The notes under the pieces were generated by a model that saw nothing but the letters and a program-made list of their open reading frames with translations, had not been told where the DNA came from and searched no databases. Shown one piece after another: positions 36,425-45,977 of a DNA stretch of 64,000 nt. The DNA is from Paradesertivirga sp036399495 (GTDB taxonomy: Bacteria > Bacteroidota > Bacteroidia > Sphingobacteriales > Sphingobacteriaceae). Where the stretch lies: NCBI GenBank assembly GCA_036399495.1, contig DASWMZ010000159.1, positions 1-64,000 of the forward strand, in the 5' to 3' direction. Numbering within the stretch: the first letter of the stretch is position 1; each line of letters begins with the position of its first letter. The translations under genes and the position numbers were made by a program.

Positions 36425-37351
36425 ATGAAAATATGCTTCTTCGGAGTTGGGGGTGTGGGTGGATATTTCGGAACACTGATAACTCAAAAATTTAATGATA
36501 TCCACGAAATCTATTTCATTGCGCGAGGAAGTCACAAGGATGCAATTCGTGCAAACGGAATAACATTAAAGAAGGCTGGAGGCAGTAATCTGATAAACGT
36601 GTCACCCAAATTATGTACTGATACCACTGATGATCTTCCAAATTGTGATATCATCTTTTTATCAGTAAAAGCTTACGACTTGCCTAACGCCGTTCAGGAG
36701 ATTAATAAGATCGTTAGTGATAAAACTATTATTCTTCCACTTCTTAACGGCGTAGATATCTACGAAAGAATTACAAAGCATTTGAAAACCGGCATCGTTT
36801 TACCGTCTTGCGTTTACGTTGGAACGCATATCGAAAGTCCGGGTGTTGTATACCAAAAAGGAGGAAGCTGCAAGATATCCTTAGGCAGAGATCCTAAGTT
36901 CACAGATTTTTATCCTGCATCATTATTAGCCTTGCTTGAAGATTCTCAAATTGATTTCGACTGGGAAGAAAATGTTAAGACACCAATCTGGTCGAAGTTT
37001 ATGTTTATAGCTGCTTACGGCCTTGCTACAGCAACTTATAAAAAGACGATGGGTGAGATACTTGAAGACACGGATTTATCAGCACTCACTAAATCAATCA
37101 TGCTCGAAATTGAAGAGATTGCAAAACGTTTGGAGATTTCACTCAGCCCGACTATCGTAGAGGAATCATTTAATAAGGCGAAGCAGTTCCCTTATGAAAC
37201 TAAAACTTCGTTCCAAAGGGACATTGAGTCTAAAGGAAGTATTAATGAAGCAGATGTATTCGGAGGCACCTTGATTCGCTACGGCAAAGAACTAAATATC
37301 CACATTCCAAATATTACTGTGACTTATGAAAAACTGTTGAAACAGTTTTAA
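36425..37351 (+). CDS. 2-dehydropantoate 2-reductase family protein
   Basis: 308 residues from the ATG at 36425 (MKICFFGVGGVGGYFG). N-terminal NADP Rossmann fold with GVGGVGG, then CDIIFLSVKAYDL and LLNGVDIYERI, then the helical C-terminal half with IWSKFMFIAAYGLATA and the SFQRDIESKG motif including catalytic Lys. Reduces ketopantoate for pantothenate/CoA if it is PanE, but paralogues act on other 2-oxo acids. No panB/panC genes are nearby, so I leave the symbol blank. Confidence 0.85.
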   Translation: MKICFFGVGGVGGYFGTLITQKFNDIHEIYFIARGSHKDAIRANGITLKKAGGSNLINVSPKLCTDTTDDLPNCDIIFLSVKAYDLPNAVQEINKIVSDKTIILPLLNGVDIYERITKHLKTGIVLPSCVYVGTHIESPGVVYQKGGSCKISLGRDPKFTDFYPASLLALLEDSQIDFDWEENVKTPIWSKFMFIAAYGLATATYKKTMGEILEDTDLSALTKSIMLEIEEIAKRLEISLSPTIVEESFNKAKQFPYETKTSFQRDIESKGSINEADVFGGTLIRYGKELNIHIPNITVTYEKLLKQF

Positions 37352-37436
37352 TAAGGACTTATCTTCCCAATCGCCTTTGTTTGTTGATCATACTAACACA
37401 CTCATCGAAATCAAATTCCGAAGAGTGCGCTAGTCA

Positions 37437-39767
37437 CTACTTCTTCAAAAACTCCTTAGGCAACGGATTCTCCTTACTCTCCTCCTGCCACGCCAAACCA
37501 GAAATCCACCATCTTCCATTCGACTTAACCAATGTCAGGTAATTTATTCCTCTATCAACTACTTTCCCCTTCTCATCCGACTTGGATTGATAAGCAGATT
37601 GAACAGAAGCAACATTTCCATAATTTGATACTTTGCGACTTACCTCTGATTCAAAGAACCCATTTTGAGCAAAATAAGGCGCATTATTTTTTTGGTATTC
37701 GGCTGATGTAAAGGAGAAATATTTTTGTTCGCCCGTAGGTGTCGCTCCGACAGCTCCTAGGGTTGCACCCGGCAAAAAGAGACTATGGAAGCGATTCCAG
37801 TTTCGCTCACCGGCAGGCCCGGAAATCACACTATATAAAGATTTAATTATCGCATCAATACTTCCTACATCCTGTGGGTTAGCTTTCGGACTTGGAGTTT
37901 CAATGCTGCCTCCCTGATTGCCTCTTAACCAGGCATTACGAACCGCCAGTTGTTTCGAAGTGGGGTTTTCGATCAAGTCGAGCTTATTTTCATCTGCCTG
38001 GGTAATAAAATATACCGGTGCACTTAGAATCAGGGTATCGATCTTCCCATTAGCATTTGTCCTCCCAACTCTGGCTTTTAAAAAATCGCCTTCTTTAAGG
38101 CTCGTTCTTAGTCCTCCTAAAACAGCAGCAAAGGTATTTGGAGTAACTTCTTGTCCGTTAAAAGAATAAAGTTCATCGCCTATCTGATAACCAAACTTTT
38201 TACCAAATTCATTAAACTTCGAATTCTGACTTACATACAAAACACCTTTCGGATTCAATGCCGGCGTAATTCCTCCGAAAGAAACCACTTTCTTTTGAGT
38301 TAACGGAGTGTACTTAACTCCGGCCAGGCCGAAATAATAATCATACGGGATTGGCGTATTGCTGCCTTGCACATATTTAACTAAAAAGTCCTTGGCTTCC
38401 GGGTAGCTTAATTCAGCAATTACGTTAAAGAGCTCATCATCATTAAATGCGCGGGTGCGTCCGTAACGCACGCCGAGGTCATGTGTTAAGTTCTTAAAGC
38501 TATAATTTCCGCCAGAACGATCGAGCAGTATCAGATCAAGACAAGCCGTTATTAACGCTCCCTTATCATAAACATTACCATACTGCTCTTCGTGTGTTGT
38601 TGCAGCCAGTTTACTTAACTCAGTGAAAGAAAGACTATCGTTATACCTGTTTTTTGAGTTAGTTATCTTTTGAGAAAGCTCCCCAAGAAAACCGGGAACA
38701 GACTTTAAGCCCTGCTGAACCTGCACATGATGAGAAGTATATTCTGTTGACCCTTCATAAAGCCACAAATGTTTTGAAAGTACAGCCTCATTAAAATTGA
38801 ATTGCTTTATTTCCTGAGATGCAATTGTTAAAGGAGTTACGATGTGAAAAAATTCGTGCGAAGCGATATCGACAATGGAACTTCGCAACTGATCGGCAGG
38901 GGCCTCACCAAGGTAATAAAAGGATGAAGTGGTATGCTCCAGGGCACCTCCTAATCCGGGAGGAAAGCTATGAGTGATTTTTGGATCTCTAAAGTAAAAG
39001 ATGAAAGCATACTTGTCTGCCGGCAACTTTCCGCCTAAATAATTCTTTGCACCTTGAAGTAGATCATTCAGCCATCCGGAAATCTCTTTTGCACTAATTT
39101 GTTTATTTGGAGAGTATGCAGACACCAACACATTGCAGTTACCCACCTGGATATTCGCAGTATCAGGGACGGTATACATAATGGGCGAATCGTAAAGTTC
39201 ATCAATATTTCCAGCTTTGAATAGATCTGTTGTTGCTGTTGAACTTGTTGGTGTAAGGGATGTTGAAGCATAAAAATTTTGCGGCTTCTCAACACTCAAC
39301 TCTACCGGAGTCTGTCGTACTTCATTAAAATAACCAAAAAAACCAGGAGTGTGTAAGACATAGTTTTTTTGTTCTTCAATGTTAGTAGCCGACATCGGGT
39401 AAACATTATGTTTGGTTGCGCTGTCGAATATATCATCAACCAGATAAGTAATTTTAGTCAACTTTTTAGCGTCCGAAATCTTCCATTGATTGTCATTGAG
39501 GCGACTTACTTTTAACAATTTTCCTTTGGCATCGAAGGCCCTTAAGCTGTCAACAAATTTTCCATAATCACTGATGCTATACGTACCCGGAATAATTTTC
39601 GGAAAAGCATAAACAACTGTTTCCGATTTAATGGTTGGCGTTAAAAGGGTGACGTGCAGCTTATCATTTTTAACCGCATTGAGGTTTATTGAGTATCGGT
39701 AAGGTGCCTGAGCGAAAAGCACCGCGTTTATTAAAAAAAACGCGAAGGTGAGTAATGATCTATTCAT
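37437..39767 (-). CDS. M61 family metallopeptidase with a C-terminal NTF2-like domain
   Basis: 776 residues; signal peptide 1-19. Zinc site HEFFH (H304, E305, H308) with a downstream Glu in ylyegSTEY, in the order of M61 glycyl aminopeptidases, then a PDZ domain (about 495-585, GITPALNPKGVLYVSQ; FGYQIGDELYSFNG). From about residue 640 on there is an NTF2/SnoaL-like module (DAIIKSLYSVISGPAGERNWNRFHSLF; YLTLVKSNGRWWISGLAW), which is not part of the standard M61 enzyme. Exported; acts on N-terminal residues of peptides. Confidence 0.85.
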   Translation of the reverse strand: MNRSLLTFAFFLINAVLFAQAPYRYSINLNAVKNDKLHVTLLTPTIKSETVVYAFPKIIPGTYSISDYGKFVDSLRAFDAKGKLLKVSRLNDNQWKISDAKKLTKITYLVDDIFDSATKHNVYPMSATNIEEQKNYVLHTPGFFGYFNEVRQTPVELSVEKPQNFYASTSLTPTSSTATTDLFKAGNIDELYDSPIMYTVPDTANIQVGNCNVLVSAYSPNKQISAKEISGWLNDLLQGAKNYLGGKLPADKYAFIFYFRDPKITHSFPPGLGGALEHTTSSFYYLGEAPADQLRSSIVDIASHEFFHIVTPLTIASQEIKQFNFNEAVLSKHLWLYEGSTEYTSHHVQVQQGLKSVPGFLGELSQKITNSKNRYNDSLSFTELSKLAATTHEEQYGNVYDKGALITACLDLILLDRSGGNYSFKNLTHDLGVRYGRTRAFNDDELFNVIAELSYPEAKDFLVKYVQGSNTPIPYDYYFGLAGVKYTPLTQKKVVSFGGITPALNPKGVLYVSQNSKFNEFGKKFGYQIGDELYSFNGQEVTPNTFAAVLGGLRTSLKEGDFLKARVGRTNANGKIDTLILSAPVYFITQADENKLDLIENPTSKQLAVRNAWLRGNQGGSIETPSPKANPQDVGSIDAIIKSLYSVISGPAGERNWNRFHSLFLPGATLGAVGATPTGEQKYFSFTSAEYQKNNAPYFAQNGFFESEVSRKVSNYGNVASVQSAYQSKSDEKGKVVDRGINYLTLVKSNGRWWISGLAWQEESKENPLPKEFLKK

Positions 39768-39823
39768 ATTAATGATTTGGTATTTGATTATGCCCGATGT
39801 TTAATGTTACAATAATCGCGTTG

Positions 39824-39841
39824 TATAAACAAGTGTTTATA
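39824..39841. promoter_or_regulatory. 8-bp dyad between the M61 and receiver genes
   Basis: TATAAACA-AG-TGTTTATA, centred 65 bases upstream of the M61 start and 143 bases before the receiver gene. Candidate regulatory site for either gene; no regulator is assigned. Confidence 0.3.
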
Positions 39842-39975
39842 ACATGAATGGTTTGAAAGAAAGCGTGTTAAAAATCCGCTGTACCGGACTGATAGTGCTC
39901 TATAGTATCTTCATCTATGTAATCTTTACGCGACTGCAAAATTTAATCATATGTTTTGAGTAAATTAGTAAACGA

Positions 39976-40350
39976 ATGAAGAAGAAAATTTTGGTAGTTG
40001 AGAAGGATAGAGATATTCTTCATGTTATTGAATATATTTTAAAAGAGCATAATTACGACGTTTTTACAGCTCACACTGAAAAGGAGATTATCGCAAGCAT
40101 AAAGGAAATTACACCTGATGCTATTTTGCTTGATGTTATTAAACCCACAGATGAAGGCACTGCCTTATGTAATGCAATAAAGGCAAATCCGGAAATATGT
40201 CATATCCCGGTTATTGTACTTTCAACACACTTTAATATTCAATCTTTAAAGTCCGTTTGTGCAGATGAGATAATTGAGAAACCATTTGACATACACGAGT
40301 TGCTTTCTGTAATAGAGAAACAATTGCAACCTGTATCTCCTACCGCATAG
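39976..40350 (+). CDS. Single-domain response-regulator receiver protein
   Basis: 124 residues with a CheY-like fold: KKKILVVEKDRDILHV (acidic pocket E8/D10-like rather than the usual DD), phosphoacceptor D54 in ILLDVIKP, conserved Thr/Ser (VLST) and Lys (EKPF). No output domain. Its kinase partner is not encoded next to it; it may be a phosphotransfer intermediate. Confidence 0.85.
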   Translation: MKKKILVVEKDRDILHVIEYILKEHNYDVFTAHTEKEIIASIKEITPDAILLDVIKPTDEGTALCNAIKANPEICHIPVIVLSTHFNIQSLKSVCADEIIEKPFDIHELLSVIEKQLQPVSPTA

Positions 40351-40385
40351 TTTTTTATTAAACTGCGCCATTATGGTTAAAGCAA

Positions 40386-41780
40386 TTACTTTAAATACTC
40401 AGTCAAGCTTCCTGTTAACCAGTTCAACTTAATTTCCGCTTTTCTAAGTTTAGCCTCAGTTTCTATAAGCTTTTCGTATACTTCCAGCAACTTGCTTTCT
40501 CTTGCATTAACCAGAAAAAGAGAGCTTTCACCTAATTTAAATCGTGTTTCTTCGCCTTGCAACAATTGCTTATTTGCCTGGTATAATTGCTTTAATACTT
40601 CCACCTGATAGCTGGTGTTTTTTATAGCAGCCAAGCTTTGTTTCACTTTATTATCAAGTTCAACACGAACTACTGACTGCTCGAGTTCGGTTTCCCGAAT
40701 CTTAATCTTTGCCTCCGCCAGTTCACCTCGCGCCGTTGAAAGCGTTAAAGGAATTGAAAATTGTAAGCCTACCTTATTATTGTTGTTCCAGTAATTGGGA
40801 TTAACATTTGATAACGCCGACCTTCCGCTATTCAATAAACCCAGCTGCAGGTTGAACTCGGGTAGCAAGCTTTGCACCTTGAGCCTCCTTTCAACTTCAA
40901 GACTCTGCAACTTAAATTCGAAGCTTCTTAATTTGGGATTATTTTCAATTCCGGTATCGGTAATAACCGGAAATGCATAAGCTGCTTGGGGCACTACATT
41001 TAGTTTATCAGGATCTACTGCCTGCGTATTATTAAGCCACAAATAAGTCGACAAATCATACACTGCAGATATCAAATCGAGATTCGATTGCTGCAATTGC
41101 AACTCTCTTTGCTGCAACTGTGAAGCAGCTTCCAGGGTATCAATTGCTGGCCTGTCGCCACCTTTAAACCCTGCCTTTACAGCATCCAACCGTACCTGCG
41201 CAAGTGCTACCGTGTTTTCATATATATTATAAATCCGATATTTATTTTCCCAATTAATATAGCTTTCTCCTGCTTCTATAAACAAATTATTAAGGATAGC
41301 AGCCCGCTCGTTTTCACTGGAACGTTCAAAAATCGCAGCTTGCCGCAAGTTAGCCCTGCGCCTGTCAAACAGCAAACCTTTACCTACCGGGATACTGAGG
41401 CCCGCATAGCTCAAACCTTCCTTCGGAACTTTGTTTTCAGGATTAATAAATGCGCCACTTGCATCAGTGAAATTCCCCTTCAGTTCGGCACCAAACCAAA
41501 GCGGCAATTTAACTTCGGGGGTTAAGAAGGTGTAATATTCGGTTCCGTCAAATAGCTTACGATCATAATTTAGGCCAATCTTCGGATCAAAACCACCCAA
41601 AGCCTGCGTTCTTCGTGCTCTTGCTAAATCAAGCTGAAGTTTTGCCTGTTGGGTTACCGGGTGATTCTTTTTGACGATATTTATGAAATCGCGCCAGCCA
41701 AGCGTGTCTTGTTTAACCTGCGCTTTCGCGGAAGAAAACGATAACACCAACATCATCGCCAGCAACAGCCTACTTCTCAT
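40386..41780 (-). CDS. TolC-family outer-membrane channel
   Basis: 464 residues from the ATG at 41780 (MRSRLLLAMM) with a signal peptide ending SAKAQ. Long helical repeats (RTQALGGFDPKIGLNYDR, ATFFQ-like tandem coils, and a second repeat in the C-terminal half), typical of TolC proteins. It overlaps the HlyD gene stop by 11 bases. Completes a tripartite exporter with the two upstream genes. Confidence 0.88.
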   Translation of the reverse strand: MRSRLLLAMMLVLSFSSAKAQVKQDTLGWRDFINIVKKNHPVTQQAKLQLDLARARRTQALGGFDPKIGLNYDRKLFDGTEYYTFLTPEVKLPLWFGAELKGNFTDASGAFINPENKVPKEGLSYAGLSIPVGKGLLFDRRRANLRQAAIFERSSENERAAILNNLFIEAGESYINWENKYRIYNIYENTVALAQVRLDAVKAGFKGGDRPAIDTLEAASQLQQRELQLQQSNLDLISAVYDLSTYLWLNNTQAVDPDKLNVVPQAAYAFPVITDTGIENNPKLRSFEFKLQSLEVERRLKVQSLLPEFNLQLGLLNSGRSALSNVNPNYWNNNNKVGLQFSIPLTLSTARGELAEAKIKIRETELEQSVVRVELDNKVKQSLAAIKNTSYQVEVLKQLYQANKQLLQGEETRFKLGESSLFLVNARESKLLEVYEKLIETEAKLRKAEIKLNWLTGSLTEYLK

Positions 41781-43107
41781 TCTTTTCTGTCTTGGTCTCA
41801 GGCTTATAAAATTGGGCCGGGAAGCCATTTAGTTGTCTCCAAAGCTCATAGATTATCGGCACATCATTCAACAAAGCAATGCCCTGTGCTCCACCGCCAT
41901 ACCTGAGTTGTTTAGGCCATTCCCTTTTACCATCGGGCACCACCCAAATTCTGAAAGTGCCGTCTGAGTTTACCGAAGGATCTATTGCAGATACCTTTCC
42001 GCCAAAAGTTCCGTAAGAGGCTTGCGGCCATCCGGAAAATACAATTGCCGGAAATCCATCAAACTGAAGCCTGATGTTTTGATCTTTTTGAATAAGTGGC
42101 ATATCTACCGCAGGAATCTTCATTTCCACCGCCGGTGAAAACTCGGTGGGAACAATTTGCAAGAGCTGCTCGCCTTCTTTCACAATTTCACCTATTCCAG
42201 CTTTTAAAGTACGGGTTACCTGGCCAGCCTGAGGTGCAGTTATAACGTAAAACTGCCTGCGCTGGGCGTAATTAGAAAATTGATTTTTCAGCTTCGCAAT
42301 ATCTCCTTCAGCTGTTGATACCTGCGACATTGCTGTGAAGCGATCGCCGGAAGCTTTCGAGATCTTTTCGGCATATTCTTGCTCTACTCCAGAAAGATCC
42401 AGCTGAATATTTAGAAGTTCATTCTTACTTGTATAATACTTATTTTCAGCCGAAATTCTTTTTGCTCGCGCATCCTGAAAGTATTGCTGACGTTGTTCCA
42501 GTTCGGTAAGTGATTTTAATCCCGCGTCATACAGTTCCTTTTGACGTTTCAATTGCTCATCAGAAATCTTCAGCTGGTTTGAAGCTGCAATAAATGAGAT
42601 ACTATCAGATTGAACCTGAAGTCTGTATTGCTTCAGCTTGTTTCGCAACTGACTCATCTTAAACTGCATCGAGCTTATCAAAGCTCTTTGCTGCTGGTCG
42701 GTTGTTCCGGCTTTCTGCCGATAAAACTCGACCGATGCATTCTTTGCCTGTATTTGATCATCAACCCGTGCAAGCAATGACGTATCCAGGTAATCTTCTT
42801 TTACTTCAGTTAACTGCAAAATGGTATCTCCCTTTGCAACAAGTTGCCCATCCCTGATATGCCATTTCAATATCTTTCCTCCGATAATGGTATTGATTTG
42901 TTGCGGCCGCTGGTTGGGTTGTAGGGTAGATACGGTTCCAAGAGATTGAATGTTCTGGGTCCAGGGCAGAAACATTAAAGCCACAAGGCAAACAACGGTT
43001 ATTAAGAAAATCTTTTTAAGCTTCCTTGCGGGAGATTTGGTTATAACTTTGTTGAAAGACTCAAAGCTGGTGAGTTTATCGGTTTGTGTTTTGCTGTCTA
43101 AAAACAT
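41770..43107 (-). CDS. HlyD-family membrane fusion protein
   Basis: 445 residues: a short cytoplasmic part, one membrane segment (about 31-50, KKIFLITVVCLVALMFLPW), a biotinyl-lipoyl half (TINTIIGGKILKWHIRDGQLVAKGD), a long coiled-coil hairpin (130-290), the second lipoyl half (ITAPQAGQVTRTLKAGIGEIVKEGEQLLQI) and a beta-barrel. Bridges the ABC inner-membrane protein to the TolC channel. Separated by 10 bases from the ABC gene upstream. Confidence 0.9.
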   Translation of the reverse strand: MFLDSKTQTDKLTSFESFNKVITKSPARKLKKIFLITVVCLVALMFLPWTQNIQSLGTVSTLQPNQRPQQINTIIGGKILKWHIRDGQLVAKGDTILQLTEVKEDYLDTSLLARVDDQIQAKNASVEFYRQKAGTTDQQQRALISSMQFKMSQLRNKLKQYRLQVQSDSISFIAASNQLKISDEQLKRQKELYDAGLKSLTELEQRQQYFQDARAKRISAENKYYTSKNELLNIQLDLSGVEQEYAEKISKASGDRFTAMSQVSTAEGDIAKLKNQFSNYAQRRQFYVITAPQAGQVTRTLKAGIGEIVKEGEQLLQIVPTEFSPAVEMKIPAVDMPLIQKDQNIRLQFDGFPAIVFSGWPQASYGTFGGKVSAIDPSVNSDGTFRIWVVPDGKREWPKQLRYGGGAQGIALLNDVPIIYELWRQLNGFPAQFYKPETKTEKNEK

Positions 43108-43117
43108 TTTCTTCTTC

Positions 43118-44791
43118 TTACACTATTGAACCATCTTTCATAACAATAATCCTGTGGCACTTGCTGGAAAATTGCTCATCATTGCACACAGCCACCACCG
43201 TACAGGCATTGCTGCCGGCAGTTAAATAATCTATAATTCTTACTTTCGATTCTTCATCAATGCCACTCCAGCCATCTTCAAGAAGCAGAAGCGAAGGTTT
43301 GATAAACAGGCTTCTTGCAAAGAGAATTTTTTGCGAAATATTAGAAGAGAGCTTTTTACCCTGCGGATCAAGCAAAACTCCCAGGCCTTTTTGCTGAGCC
43401 GCAATGAATTCTGAAAGCCCGATCAGATCGCAGATCGCATTTAGTTCTTCATAATTTATTTCCTTTGCACCAACGGTAATGTTCTCCAGAAGTGATCCGG
43501 CAAAAAGCTCTTCATTACTCGAAAAAATTGCGATATGTTTATGAAAAACTTCTGGGCGGATACTCCTTACAGGCGTATTATTGTATAAAATATTTCCCTC
43601 AAAATCATAAAATGCTGCGGTAAGTAATTTTAGAAGCGTGGTTTTCCCCGAGCCTTCTGCGCCTTGAATACAAATTTTCTCTCCTGCTTTAATATGAAGA
43701 TTTAAATCTTTCAGAATTAATTTTGGTTTGGTATAAGCGAAGTTGAGGTTTTGGATTTTGATATCAATGCCACCGGTAAACATCCAGTCCTTTTCTGCAA
43801 TCACTCCTTCTTCCGGATCTTGTGGCTTCTCTAAAACTTTGTTTATTTTCTCAAGGGAAGTTAAAACGTCGTATACAACTTCCAAATTGACAATTAACTT
43901 TTCAACAGAGTTGATAATCGTAAGGATAATAATCTCTGCTGCAATAAACTGCCCCAAATTTATAAGTTGTTTAATAAACAAAATCGACCCAATTACAAGC
44001 ATCGACGCTGTAATAATTACCTTAAAAGCGATTATTATGCGATATTGAAAAACCAGAACTGAAAAGTGTGCGGTACGCGAATCGAGATATCCGGTAACCA
44101 GCTTATCGGTTTTTTTAAGGTGCAGATCCTTATGCTGATGAAATTTAAATGTTGTAATGCTTCTTGATATTTCCTCCAGCCAATGCGCTACATCATACTT
44201 ATAATCCGACTCTCTTATACTCGTATTGAAACCTTTATGGCTTGTTAAATAAAACATTGAAATTACTGCCACTATCAATAGGAATCCAAAAGCAATAAAG
44301 ATGGGGTGATAAAAACTTAAAAGTATTAAACCAAAAAGTACCTGGATACTGGCAGCGGGAAAATCAATCAGAAGCTTCGAAAGCCCTTTTTGAAGACTGG
44401 CGGTATCAAAAAAGCGATTCACTAACTCGGGGAGGTAATAGTTATCAATGCTAATCAAACTTAGCCTTGGTATTCTGTAAGCATAAGCAAATGTTAATCT
44501 GGTGAAAACGCGTTGTTGAATTCTTTCACTGGCACGCATTTGTGCAATTTGCAAAATCCCATTCGCAAAAACTCCAGCCACTACCAGCACAATCAGTACT
44601 ATTAATGAAGTGCTAACCGTACCACCGAACATGAGATTGATAATGGCCTGAATACCCAAAGGCAATGAGAGAAGTATAATACCGCTAATTATAGCATAGA
44701 TGTAAACACTCGTAATCTCCCCTTTTTCAAGATTGATCAGACGAAACAACTTTCGGCTCGCTTCTGCTATTGAATATTCTTTTTGTGCCAT
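43118..44791 (-). CDS. ABC transporter, fused membrane/ATPase subunit with degenerate ATPase motifs
   Basis: 557 residues from the ATG at 44791 (MAQKEYSIAEA). A type-I exporter membrane domain (about 30-325, six segments), then an ATPase domain: Walker A GAEGSGKTT is intact, but the signature reads LSSNISQK instead of LSGGQ, Walker B ends LLLLEDGWSG instead of DE, and the switch His is replaced in VVAVCNDEQ. No C39 peptidase domain is present, so substrates are not expected to carry a double-glycine leader. First gene of an ABC-HlyD-TolC operon. Confidence 0.88.
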   Translation of the reverse strand: MAQKEYSIAEASRKLFRLINLEKGEITSVYIYAIISGIILLSLPLGIQAIINLMFGGTVSTSLIVLIVLVVAGVFANGILQIAQMRASERIQQRVFTRLTFAYAYRIPRLSLISIDNYYLPELVNRFFDTASLQKGLSKLLIDFPAASIQVLFGLILLSFYHPIFIAFGFLLIVAVISMFYLTSHKGFNTSIRESDYKYDVAHWLEEISRSITTFKFHQHKDLHLKKTDKLVTGYLDSRTAHFSVLVFQYRIIIAFKVIITASMLVIGSILFIKQLINLGQFIAAEIIILTIINSVEKLIVNLEVVYDVLTSLEKINKVLEKPQDPEEGVIAEKDWMFTGGIDIKIQNLNFAYTKPKLILKDLNLHIKAGEKICIQGAEGSGKTTLLKLLTAAFYDFEGNILYNNTPVRSIRPEVFHKHIAIFSSNEELFAGSLLENITVGAKEINYEELNAICDLIGLSEFIAAQQKGLGVLLDPQGKKLSSNISQKILFARSLFIKPSLLLLEDGWSGIDEESKVRIIDYLTAGSNACTVVAVCNDEQFSSKCHRIIVMKDGSIV

Positions 44792-44815
44792 AAAATTATT
44801 AAGCAAATATATAGA

Positions 44816-44856
44816 TATAATCATTAATGATAGTAATACTATTACAAATGATTATA
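44816..44856. promoter_or_regulatory. Large nested dyad between the exporter operon and the tetR-type gene
   Basis: Outer arms TATAATCATT (44816-44825) and AATGATTATA (44847-44856) and inner arms ATAGTA (44830-44835) and TACTAT (44837-44842) share one centre at 44836, giving 17 of 20 pairs in a 41-base region. It lies 25 bases from the ABC start and 84 bases from the regulator start. Best read as the operator of the TetR protein, controlling both sides. Confidence 0.6.
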
Positions 44857-44903
44857 AAATGACAAATAATGAATATATTACTATTCCCAATCATAGTTTT
44901 TTC

Positions 44904-44911
44904 TATCTTTG
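44904..44911 (+). promoter_or_regulatory. -7 box for the tetR-type gene
   Basis: TATCTTTG matches the Bacteroidota -7 consensus TAnnTTTG, 28 bases before the start at 44940. No TTTG or TTG is seen at the usual upstream distance. Confidence 0.45.
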
Positions 44912-44939
44912 CAGGATGCAATGGCAACTACACCCTAAA

Positions 44940-45614
44940 ATGAACGAAAAACTTTACCTGAGAGATCCGGAGCAAAGCGACATAGGGAGAAAAATTCTGA
45001 AACATGGTGTTACATTGATACGTGAACTTGGCTTCGAAGGATTTACATTTAAGAAGTTATCTGAAGTTACAAAAACCACCGAGGCTACAATTTACAGATA
45101 TTTTGAAAACAAGCACAGATTGTTAGCCTATATCGTTGCGTGGTACTGGTACTGGTTAGATTTTCAGGTAATGTTTAATACGCATAATGTTGAAAGTGCC
45201 GAAAAGAAAATTAAAACTGTGATCGATATTTTGACCTGGCAAATAGAAAGCGGGCAAACAACCGGAAACGACATCAACATGGAAGATCTGCATGAGATCA
45301 TCAAAACCGAGTCTTCCAAAGTTTACTTAACCAAGCATGTATCAGAAGACAATCAGGCCCGGATTTTTAAACCCTACAAAGACCTTTGTGGTCGTATAAG
45401 CAGTATATTTCTAGAATATAATCCAGGTTATATCTATCCCAGATCACTCTCAAGCACTTTGGTTGAAACTGCACACTCGCAAGATTTTTTTATGCTAAAT
45501 CTGCCTTCGTTGACTGATTTCTCAGAAACGAAAAGTTTGGTTAAGGTAAAGGAGTTTTTGGAGTCGTTGATATTTTCGGCGCTGGCAGTGTTTGATACTG
45601 ATAAGAACAAGTAA
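44940..45614 (+). CDS. TetR/AcrR family transcriptional regulator
   Basis: 224 residues from the ATG at 44940 (MNEKLYLRDPEQ); the open frame before it overlaps the promoter region and is not used. The N-terminal helix-turn-helix is GFTFKKLSEVTKTTEATIYRYFENKHRLL, the standard TetR DNA-binding block; the rest is a helical ligand domain. Divergent from the ABC-HlyD-TolC genes, which it probably represses. Confidence 0.88.
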   Translation: MNEKLYLRDPEQSDIGRKILKHGVTLIRELGFEGFTFKKLSEVTKTTEATIYRYFENKHRLLAYIVAWYWYWLDFQVMFNTHNVESAEKKIKTVIDILTWQIESGQTTGNDINMEDLHEIIKTESSKVYLTKHVSEDNQARIFKPYKDLCGRISSIFLEYNPGYIYPRSLSSTLVETAHSQDFFMLNLPSLTDFSETKSLVKVKEFLESLIFSALAVFDTDKNK

Positions 45615-45715
45615 TCAAACATAATATATTTTATTAATAAGATTAATTGCGAATACTTTTTGTTATCTGGAGCAGATAAATCGTTAATTGAGAACAAACC
45701 ACTATCAGGGACAGG
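45615..45715. other. AT-rich spacer
   Basis: Short spacer between the tetR-type gene and a degraded coding remnant on the other strand. Nothing further is visible. Confidence 0.4.
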
Positions 45716-45977
45716 CTATCCCTTCCCAATTATATGCGTCAAGTTCTCGATCTCCCCTTGAGCATTAACACAATTCTCCAGCATCATTAATGGGTTTCTA
45801 TGAAAGTTGACCTCGTATCTCAAAAATTTCTATTAGTCTGGTAAAATCTCTACACACTGGCCCCTTTAACCAAAGTATCATTTGTATCAATTAAGGAAGT
45901 CGGTAAATTGACTCTTCACTACCATTATAGAAACTAATAGCCACAAGTTTGTCTCCAACGGAAGTAATATCGGTTAT
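45716..45977 (-). pseudogene. Degraded 3' end of an unidentified protein gene
   Basis: The minus strand carries protein-like segments in successive frames: ITDITSVGDKLVAISFYNG (ending at a stop after YRLP), then LIDTNDTLVKGASV, then RFYQTN, then RYEVNFHRNPLMMLENCVN to a stop at 45716-45718. Joined in order they look like one C-terminal region with two frame changes and one nonsense codon. No family was identified. It lies downstream of the putative glycoside hydrolase, in the same direction, so it may be a decayed end of the SusC/D locus. Confidence 0.5.

Noticed and set aside
44733..44939. Upstream extension of the tetR-type gene
   Set aside because: It would cover the promoter and the dyad and reads as non-coding; the family start is at 44940.
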